A stretch of 64,000 nt of DNA, from positions 253,016,241-253,080,240 of the forward strand of contig JBOZIK010000001.1 of the NCBI GenBank assembly GCA_051453625.1. Direction: 5' to 3'. This stretch comes from Welwitschia mirabilis. Its lineage: Eukaryota > Gnetophyta > Gnetopsida > Welwitschiales. Position 1 is the stretch's first letter; every line of letters starts with the position of its first letter. The position numbers were made by a program, and so were the translations under genes. The notes below the pieces were generated by a model. It saw only the letters and a list, made by a program, of their open reading frames with translations, did no database searches and was not told the DNA's origin. Below, piece by piece: positions 55,800 to 64,000 of the stretch.

Positions 55800-57000
55800 C
55801 TGTAATATATTCCACTTCTGCAGTAGAGATAGAAATTGAGTTTTACCTCTTACTTACCCTTCCTACTAAACATGAACCTAATAGAAAGTAAGTTCCATTT
55901 GTACTCCTTCTATTGTATTTATAACCAACCCAATCTACGTCACTAAAACCTGCAAGTTCGAAAGACTTCTCAGTGAAATACCATAAGCCATAATCACATG
56001 TGCCTTTTACATACTTGATTATTCTTTGTACTACTTATAGATGTGATTCCTTTAGTTGGGATTAATACCTTACATAACCTCCAACACTAAACATAATATT
56101 TGGTATACTTGCAGTCAAATGTAATAAACTACCAACCATACTTCTATAAAGTTTTTAATCCACTGGTTTACCATTTTTCTCTAAACTTACTTTACATATT
56201 GTAGACGAAGGAGTGTCAGTTGTTTTTGCATTTTTTAACCCGAAGTATTTGATTAAATCTCTTGCATATTTGAATTGAGAAATAAATATCCCATATTTAA
56301 ATTACTTAATTTATAGTCCAAAAAACATTTTTACTTCACTAAGCATACTCATTTCAAAATTGTTTATCATAATATTTGAAAATTCCTTTAATAAATTTTT
56401 ATTTGAGGTACCAAAAATAATATCATTTACATAAATTTGTATAATAATAAAATCCTTTTTCAAGTTCTTTACAAATAAGGTTTTGTCTACAGTTCCACGA
56501 ATATGTCCATTTTCATTTAAAAAGATGGCTATCTTCTTATATCAAGCTCTTAGAGCTTGTTTCAATCTATATAAAGATTTCTTAATCTATACACATGTTC
56601 AATTTTATGAGGATCAATAAAACCTTCTGGTTGCTATACATAGGCTTCTTCATTTAAAGTACCATTTAGAAAAGCACTCTTAACATCCATTTGATAAACT
56701 TTAAAATTTTTAAAGGCTGCAAAAGATAAGAACATTCTAATGCTATTTAGCCTTACAACAGGAGCAAAAGTATCACCTACATCAATGCCTTCTATTTGAT
56801 TATAGCTTGTGCTACTAATCTTATCTTGTTTTTAATGACATTATTTTCTTCATTAAATTTGCTTTTAAAAATCCACTTAGTTATAATGACATTTTTATCT
56901 TTTAGTCTTTCTACTAGCTTTCAAACATCATTTCTTTTGAATTATTGTAACTCATCTTGCATTGCCATCATACATTCCTTATGAATTTTAGCTTCTTCAA
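55800..57000 (-). pseudogene. Element E reverse transcriptase and RNase H
   Basis: RT: IQIYVNDIIFGTSNK, where the catalytic YVDD is YVND (56422-56433), a D-to-N change explained by one G-to-A. RNase H: IIKYVKGTCDYGLWYFTEKS, FSDVDWVGY, STNGTYFLLGSCLV and NSISISTAEVEYI (55.80-56.03 kb). The last block is typical of Sirevirus RNase H. Confidence 0.83.
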
Positions 57001-57088
57001 ATTTCTTGAGTTCTATTTTTGAAACATAACAAATGTAAGCACATAAATTTTCCATAACCATTTTGTCTTTATTTTTGAATTAACGTCT

Positions 57089-57188
57089 NNNNNNNNNNNN
57101 NNNNNNNNNNNNNNNNNNNNNNNNNNNNNNNNNNNNNNNNNNNNNNNNNNNNNNNNNNNNNNNNNNNNNNNNNNNNNNNNNNNNNNNN
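57089..57188. other. Assembly gap, 100 N, with duplicated flanks
   Basis: The 49 bases before the gap (57040-57088) are repeated directly after it (57189-57237). A false gap in element E. Confidence 0.95.
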
Positions 57189-57425
57189 CACATAAATTTT
57201 CCATAACCATTTTGTCTTTATTTTTGAATTAACGTCTTCAATAATAAATTCTAAAGGATGATCTTTAAGTAATTTGGGATTTTTTGATGTGCCTTCTTTT
57301 GTTAGAACTTCATTACTTTCAGTAGAACCTTCATTGATTGTGGGGATACTTGTAGTTATGACTTTCTCTTCATCTATGCAGTTTGGTCTTGTGTCAATCT
57401 CATCAATTTAAACATTTATTCACTC

Positions 57426-58280
57426 TTATGCCATTAAACTTTTCTTGTTAAAAACATGATAGGCTCTACTTCTAGATGAGTAATAAAAAAAAATAGCTTC
57501 ATCTGCTTTAGATTCGAATTTGCTCAAGTGTTCTCTATCTTTCAACACATAGCATTTACTTCCAAAGACTTTAAAATATGACATAGTAGGTTGTCTTCCT
57601 TTCCATAACTTATATGGTGTTTTATCTATACTGGGCCTAAGATATACTTTGTTAATAATGTAGCATGCTATGCTAACTGTCTTAGCCCCAAAAGATTTAT
57701 GGACCTCCTTATTGTTTAGCATATTTCATACAATTTCTTAGAGGACTCTATTATTTCTTTTAGCTATACCATCTTGTTGTGGTGTTTTTGGAGATGAAAA
57801 TTGATGGTTAATTCCATTTTCAATGTAATATTTCTTAAAAAAATGATTCTAAAATTCATTACCATGATCACTTCTTAGTTTCTTTATGCTATACCCCTTT
57901 TCATTTTGAGTCTTTTTGCATATCTCAATCCAATGTTTATAAGCTTTAGACTTATTTGACAAGAAGGCTACCCAAGTATATCTAGATAAATCATCAACCA
58001 TAGTGAGAAAATAATGTTTTCCACCTAGACTTTAAGTTTGAGTGGGACCTACCAGATCCATATAAATAAGCTCTAATGGCATAGATGTAAAGTTTGGTTT
58101 TTACTTTTATGTAAAGTCCTAAGTTGTTTTCCCTTTTGATATGCATCATATAAGCCTTGGTTTTCTACATTTATCTTAGGGATACCTTTCACAATGTTTT
58201 TATGAATAATCATTTTTAACTGATCATAATTAACATGACCTAATCATTTATGCCAAATCTATTCTTGAGGAACATTTAAA
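57426..58280 (-). pseudogene. Element E integrase
   Basis: The open stretch 57,426-57,722 encodes MLNNKEVHKSFGAKTVSIAC, KTPYKLWKGRQPTMSYFKVF and GSKCYVLKDREHLSKF, the C-terminal part of copia integrase (rve core end and KTPYELW block). Upstream, at 57.73-58.25 kb, the core is recognisable only as frame-shifted pieces. Confidence 0.83.
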
Positions 58281-58289
58281 AAATAATAT

Positions 58290-58640
58290 GAAGAAAATGA
58301 TTAGTCTATGCTATAAACGTTGTATATTCTACTTGCTCTAAGAATTACATCATTATATTTCCCATGCAAAATTTCACATTTTGATTTATCAAAGACTACG
58401 TTGTGACCTTTGTCACAAATTTGAATAATGCTCAATAAATTATGCTTTAAATCATTAACATATAAAACTTCATTAATTCTAGGAAGATTACCTCCACTAA
58501 TGCTACCAATGCCTTTTATTTTTGCTCTTCTATTATCATCGAAAGTCATCTCTCCTTCATCAAAGTTGTTTAGTTACTTAAATCTGGATTTGTCTCATAT
58601 CATATGCCTTGAACACCCACTATCTAGTTATCATCTCATG
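58290..58640 (-). pseudogene. Element E protease and GAG-pre-integrase region
   Basis: LDSGCSRHM (DSG at 58616-58624) is the copia protease active site, intact at the motif. 58,301-58,549 encodes MTFDDNRRAKIKGIG and VNDLKHNLLSI.QICDKGHNV, the conserved segment that follows in Sireviruses. Confidence 0.82.
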
Positions 58641-58717
58641 CTATTTGAAACCTTGAAAGCTATCTGAATTAAAAGACTTTTAAAATCATTAGCTTTCATA
58701 CACGTAGCCTTTTTAGA

Positions 58718-59151
58718 NNNNNNNNNNNNNNNNNNNNNNNNNNNNNNNNNNNNNNNNNNNNNNNNNNNNNNNNNNNNNNNNNNNNNNNNNNNNNNNNNNN
58801 NNNNNNNNNNNNNNNNNNNNNNNNNNNNNNNNNNNNNNNNNNNNNNNNNNNNNNNNNNNNNNNNNNNNNNNNNNNNNNNNNNNNNNNNNNNNNNNNNNNN
58901 NNNNNNNNNNNNNNNNNNNNNNNNNNNNNNNNNNNNNNNNNNNNNNNNNNNNNNNNNNNNNNNNNNNNNNNNNNNNNNNNNNNNNNNNNNNNNNNNNNNN
59001 NNNNNNNNNNNNNNNNNNNNNNNNNNNNNNNNNNNNNNNNNNNNNNNNNNNNNNNNNNNNNNNNNNNNNNNNNNNNNNNNNNNNNNNNNNNNNNNNNNNN
59101 NNNNNNNNNNNNNNNNNNNNNNNNNNNNNNNNNNNNNNNNNNNNNNNNNNN
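58718..59151. other. Assembly gap, 434 N, with duplicated flanks
   Basis: About 77 bases ending at 58717 (CTATTTGAAACC...TTTTTAGA) recur from 59152. Removing the gap and one copy restores a continuous gag-protease order in element E, so the 434 N are probably artificial. Confidence 0.93.
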
Positions 59152-59900
59152 CTATTTGAAACCTTGAAAGCTATCTGAATTAAAAGACTTTTAAAATCAT
59201 TAGCTTTCATACACGTAGCCTTTTTAGACTTACATGGTATACCTCCTTTAGGAATAAATTGAAAATAAAAAGTACTAACTGAGTTTGAAAACAACATTAA
59301 TTTTCTAGCATTGCACAAAAGTTTTAAATGACTAATTTTTCCATAGAAATTATAAGTAACCTTTAAGAAGAACTTACTATCTCATGTTATCTGATTTTTC
59401 TTTATTTGAAGTATTTGAGAGATAAAGCCAATACCTAGCTTGTCACCAATAGGTTTATGAACTCTAAGCATCTATTTCAATTTGACGATCTACTAGAAAA
59501 TTTATTAACAAAATGAGATAACTCTTTTACTGATAGAGTGAAGTTGGAGTTCTCTGATTTGATTCTTTTCAAACTTGATTCCATTTTCTTATTTTTCTTA
59601 GTGAGAGATTTTACAATCTTATTTAAATCATTTATTCTTATAGCTAGCATTTCACATAATTGATATAGCTCTTGACAAGTATCTTCTAGCTCATCCTATT
59701 CTTCATTAATTACATCGAAGTCGTCATGCTCTAATGTGCTTAGCACATTTTGTAAGGAAGGCACAAGTGCCATAAAGGATAGTCTCCTTTATTTGTTAGA
59801 TTTTTAAGCTATTCTTTTATCAATTTCATTTGATTTCTTTGTATTTTCATTGTTTGTAATCTATTTGAAAATATATCCACATGCTATCCAAAATATACAA
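59152..59900 (-). pseudogene. Element E gag C-terminus with broken zinc knuckle
   Basis: On the - strand YNFYGKISHLKLLC (59313-59354) has exact CX2CX4HX4C spacing, but the first two Cys are Tyr (TGT to TAT, i.e. G-to-A). After it come FIPKGGIPCKSKK and CMKAND, a Sirevirus-like gag-protease junction. Confidence 0.7.
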
Positions 59901-60010
59901 ATAAAGGTATAGGTGTCTAGAAGGGCATATTTGAAAAGTCAGCAAAGAAAATACTCATTATAGGGTTCTAAAGTCTAGATCGGTTAAAATCTAAGAAAAG
60001 ACTTAACCTT

Positions 60011-60022
60011 ACTTTAATACTA
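60011..60022 (-). other. Element E primer binding site (initiator tRNA-Met type)
   Basis: On the - strand TAGTATTAAAGT, against TGGTATCAGAGC. All four mismatches are G-to-A or C-to-T. Two bases separate it from the LTR. Confidence 0.78.
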
Positions 60023-60024
60023 AA

Positions 60025-61434
60025 TGAAAGGATCGAAAATCCTAGGGTGGGGATGAATAGGTTCTTTAAAAAAAGATTAAAATAAGGTGAGCTAACAAAT
60101 CACTATATATTAAGAGGCTGGTCAAAATAATTTACTAATGAAATTATGCATATGAATAAAAACTAAATGTATTCAAAGTAATCAAATAAAAAAAAGCATA
60201 AAATATCAAATAGATGTGCACACAGGGTTTTAAAGTGGTTTGAGCAACCCCCTACTTTACTCTTGACGATTAGCTTATCCCCTAGCTTGATATGGATCTT
60301 TGTTAACTCTTCTAGGTATTTGTAGATTTACTTATAACCTTTACAAATAGACTTTCATAAGGTCAGTCTCAACCTTTAAATAATGTAGTAGTGATGGTAG
60401 GAATGCCTTGATGTATAAATATCACTTATTTTTAATATAGTAGATTTGATGAAGCTCTTCTCCTATAAATACAATAGATGAAGCATTGGATCTGACGTTA
60501 AATGTAGAGATAATATAGACAATAAATCTTCCTTAATCAAAAGTACATATGCCAAGATTCAATAGTGAATATCATAAGATTTCAATACTTTTTCATAAGT
60601 TCTAAAAAGTTCTTTTGTCATTTATATCTTGGCTATTTATATTAGAAGGCTTTTAGGGTTTATTACATTTGAAAATGTGCTTTGAATGGCTATAAACAAC
60701 TAGAAAATGACTATCTAACAGATACATAATGGATAGAAAATTTTAGTTCCATTCTATTTGGTCACCCCCTCAAAAGTCTAGTATATTTCATCTGGTAGTA
60801 TAACTTTCATAGGTCACCTAAGTAAAATTTTTGGTTACTCTAGTTTTTTATGGCTGCATGTTTGGTTGACCTCATCTGGGTCCGATTGACCCCAATTCGA
60901 TCACCTGCCATTAAATCTGATCATATAATTATTCTGAAAGATCTTACTGATTTTCTGCATTAGGTCTGATCAACCCCTTTAGTTGTCTGGTTGACCCTAT
61001 GATGATTGGGTTAGGAGTATTAGTTGCATAGTACTCGAATCTAGTCGATCCCTTCAATGGTCTGATTGACCTCTTGACAACCAGTTTAGGAGTATTGTTC
61101 CTTAGTTCATAGAGCCGATCGATCCCATCATAGTTATAATCGACCCCTTGTCATTTAGTTTAGGGATACTGGCTCTTGAGGTTATAGGTCCGTTTGACCC
61201 CATCAGAAATCCAATTACCCTTCTAAATTTAGTTCAATTTTTAAGTGTCTGATTCAGGTGCAATCGATTCCTCAAAAGGGTAAATGAACTTGACAGGTTC
61301 CTAGATCTCAAAATTTGATGGTTTTGATTCCATATTTATACCTACAAGTGATTAACATATTTTGTATAAGACACATAAAATTTGCTATACAGAAAACATT
61401 AGTTTGACACCAATTAGCAAAACATAATATAACA
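60025..61434 (-). repeat. Element E, 5' LTR
   Basis: 1,410 bp, TG...CA; motif array at about 60,750-61,270. Aligns throughout with 53798-55264. Confidence 0.87.
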
Positions 61435-61665
61435 TGTTCTAGTCTAATCTAACATAGCTATAATTTCTAGTTTGATTATAGAATGTTATTATTAGTTCTA
61501 TATCAGTTTTTTCATTATGACATATACTATTTTTAAAATGTATTTATATATTTATACTCCTTTTAATGCAAATATAACAATATAAAGTATAAAAGATTCT
61601 AATCGCTAATCTTTTTCTAATCCTATCTCTTTTAGTAAATGCTTTTCTAAGGCCTAGTTCTTTCA
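61435..61665 (+). repeat. LTR of copia relic G, right half
   Basis: Continues the LTR interrupted at 53,797 and ends AGGCCTAGTTCTTTCA like the F LTR (AGGACCTAGTACTTTCA). Confidence 0.65.
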
Positions 61666-63430
61666 AAACCTAAGTGAGAAGCATTTATTTTTTAAAGGGA
61701 CAAGTTCTAAAGATCCAAATTTTTAAGGAAATTCTTAAGCATCTTAGATGAAATGGAATAAGCCTATTTGATTATTTCTTAAATCTTATTAAATGGATAT
61801 GATGTCTTAATAACTAATCATGAAAAATAAGGTTGGTAAATATACAAGTAAAAGAAGTATTATCACTATCAATTACACCAACTATATCAATAAATTATTA
61901 GATACATACCTTTTTCAAGTATAATCTAGATGAAATTGAAGAAGTTATATGGAGAAATTAGTGTAATAATGCTATAGATGATTCTTAAAAAGGTAGAAAA
62001 TTTGTGAATGGATAAGGGTTAGTTCATTTACGATTTAGTTAGAAAATAGACTAGGAAAGGTATTAAAGAATATAGACATGGTGACCATGATATAGATGTA
62101 ATTAATTATATTACTAATGCTTTACCTAACCTTTATAATACCTTTGCTTAATATTTCGACCACTTTGAAAAAGACATTTGATCATTTAATTAACTATGTA
62201 CCATGTTAAAAATTGAGGAAATTGAAAAGAATGATGGTGGAAAGAATTATAAAGTGAACTTCATAAAACAAAATACACCCTAAATAGATCCATAATAACG
62301 GTAAAGAAAAATCCAAGAAATAAGGGAAGTTTTGTAGAAAATGATCATTATGTAAGTAGAAGAGGCTTTACATGAAGAATTTTTAGTATGATATGAAGAA
62401 CACAAAGGAAGTTGAGATTATAGATCAAAAAATAAAGTAGGATACAAAAGAAGTCCAAGAAATACAAAATACATATAATAGGTATGGTTATATTAATAAT
62501 GATCTTATGGATCATGATCTAAACTTGTAAATACTTTCCCTTGATAAGAAACTTGCATATTATGATTATGATGAAATTAATAGGGATATTCATTTTTAAT
62601 ATATTGATTTTGCTTGTTCTAAGTGATTAATTAGCAACAAGTTGTTTAGAACACTAAAATCTATTAATTGTTATTTAACTATAACTATTATGGAATAACA
62701 ATGTTTTATGTAGACATTGGTAAAATTAATAATAAAATAAATAATAAGATTTACCAATGTATTTTATGCTCCCACTATAAGATGAAATTCATTTTCTATC
62801 ATACAAATATTAATTTTGATTAGAAAATCATACTAGAAAAATTAATAAAAATCTTAATACAATAATTTAAACAAATATAATAATGAAGTTTTAGATTCTA
62901 AATAAGTAAACATGATATTTTTGAATGTTTGACTTTAAAAGATAATTATCTGATGTCATTTGATATTAATATTAACCTTTAGCATTAAAGGTTAGATCAT
63001 GTTAATATGAAGTACTTATCCTAGATGTTGTGTAATCATTAGAAACTAAGCATTACAAAATATCACCATGGAATTGTCTAAATCTATGTTATTAATCATG
63101 TCAAGATAACAAATAGAAAATAAAGATTATTCTAAAAACCTAAAAATGTACAAGAAATAAACCTTAGAATTAATATGTTTAAGTAATAGATTATATAGGA
63201 AAACTATCTCTAATAATAGATGTTATCTAATTCTCATAAATGATTTTACTACAATGGTATGCATTTATCTAATTAAATAAAAAAGTAAGATATAAAAAAT
63301 ATTGATAGAATTACATAAACTAGTAAAATTAAAAAAGGCATCAAGATTGTAAAGCGAAGAATAGACCATGAGAATAACTTTTGGAGGCATTTATTGAAAT
63401 ACTTAAAAGTAAATAGATATAAAGATATAC
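61666..63430 (+). pseudogene. Copia relic G: gag to integrase, + strand
   Basis: Frame-shifted pieces in copia order: DVINYITNALPNLYNTF (about 62.09-62.15 kb, gag), L.H.RLDHVNMKYLS (62977-63021, the LWH.RLGHVN..YL GAG-pre-integrase motif), RCYLILINDFTTMVCIYLIK (about 63.22-63.28 kb, the integrase core F(I/V)DD(F/Y)SR block with D to N), then weaker integrase-like sequence to about 63.43 kb. No RT is visible before the window ends. Confidence 0.6.
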
Positions 63431-63664
63431 ACAACCCCATATGTTTATCTACTAAATGATGTGTGTTGTAGTGTGAATTTATGTAATCTAGAAATCCCAT
63501 AGGTAAACCTGTGAATCATGTAAATTGCAGAAAACACACTCTAGTATAGGTGGAAGTTCATCCAAATGTCATAATCTAATGAAGGCACTAGGCTTAGAGA
63601 ATTAATTTTCCAAGGTATTTTTGGTTCTTTTTGTCCTTATAAAAATTGAAATGAAACAACACAA

Positions 63665-63762
63665 GTAAATGAAATGCTTAGATAGAAATGAAATGCAAGT
63701 GAATGGAAATGGGAATGCAAATGCAAATGGAATGGAAATAGAAATGGGAATAGAAATAGATC
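63665..63762. repeat. Degenerate GAAATG-type low-complexity repeat
   Basis: Purine-rich run of GAAATG/GCAAATG/GGAATG-like hexamers on the + strand. No coding meaning evident. The sequence from 63,431 to 64,000 is otherwise unassigned. Confidence 0.7.
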
Positions 63763-64000
63763 CTACTTAGACTGCTTCTCTATAACTTATATCAAGTAAG
63801 AAGAGGGTTTACTAGTTCTTAATCAATATAAACCATGAGATCTATCTAAGTAAAACATGAAATTCAATATGAAAGAAATAGGAAAGCAATACAAATCTAC
63901 TACTAATAATCAAGGTCAACCTTAACAAAGGTTGCCCTTATTATCTAAATAAATCAAAACTTGTTACTAACTAAGACCAACTTAAATCATAAGGAACATG

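Larger units (their letters stand above)
53798..61434 (-). mobile_element. LTR element E: Sirevirus-like Ty1/copia, nested in the LTR of G
   Basis: 7.64 kb on the - strand. LTRs 53798-55264 and 60025-61434 run TGAAAGGATCGA...TAACA. Flanking 5-mers TATTC (53793-53797) and TGTTC (61435-61439) differ at one base, a decayed target duplication. Primer-site relic at 60011-60022. A polypurine tract CTGAGGGGGAG (- strand, 55330-55340) lies 66 bp inside the left LTR. Domain order gag, protease, pre-integrase, integrase, RT, RNase H is that of copia. The sequences (NSISISTAEVEYI; KTPYKLWKGRQP; KHNLLSI.Q.CDKG) fit the Sirevirus/SIRE lineage. The best preserved element here, but with stops throughout. 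Confidence 0.88.

Noticed and set aside
58713-59318. 201-codon - strand frame
   Set aside because: Most of it is the 434-N gap; only the ends are sequence, and these belong to element E gag/protease.
1-64000. CRISPR arrays, rRNA operons, riboswitches, bacterial promoters or phage genes
   Set aside because: None found. Repeats here are LTRs, TRIMs, MITEs and local duplications of a plant nuclear genome.

Overview
The window looks like nuclear DNA of a land plant, probably a seed plant with a large, repeat-rich genome; I do not name a species. The reasons are a gene with GT-AG introns up to 9.3 kb, several families of plant-type LTR retrotransposons (Athila-like Ty3/gypsy, Sirevirus-like Ty1/copia, miniature TRIMs), hAT-like nonautonomous DNA transposons and a tRNA-derived SINE. 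There are no bacterial-type operons, rRNA genes or CRISPR arrays. Seven runs of N mark assembly gaps.

Bases 1-25,400 hold one recognisable host gene on the + strand: the last nine coding exons (255 codons plus stop) of FIP37, the plant WTAP homologue and a core subunit of the nuclear mRNA m6A methyltransferase complex. The 5' exons lie upstream of the window. Its introns carry almost everything else in this part: a complete 6.66-kb nonautonomous LTR element with perfect GTGTG target duplications (intron 3), a family of about 300-bp TRIMs with roughly 100-bp LTRs (intron 5), two hAT-like elements with decayed 8-bp target duplications (intron 6), local tandem duplications, and an exon-like open stretch on the opposite strand (intron 5).

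Bases 26,800-49,131 are a graveyard of related Athila-type Ty3/gypsy elements, all on the - strand. Element D (38,980-49,131) has gag, protease, RT, RNase H and integrase and looks like the autonomous type. Elements A (in FIP37), B (26.9-32.3 kb) and C (33.1-37.1 kb) share its tRNA-Asp-type primer binding site and 3' internal region. In them the protease-RT-RNase H-integrase core is replaced by one short coding block: the gag C-terminus, a conserved acidic/Ser-Pro-rich linker, then a tail resembling the integrase C-terminus. Three diverged copies share this layout, which argues for a mobilised nonautonomous family rather than three separate deletions.

Bases 49,132-64,000 hold a SINE, two old + strand Ty1/copia relics (F and G) with related LTRs, and a younger - strand Sirevirus-like copia (E, 53,798-61,434) inserted into the LTR of G. 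Nearly all elements are decayed by stops and by C-to-T/G-to-A transitions. Three of the seven gaps have the same sequence on both sides, so they are probably false gaps.
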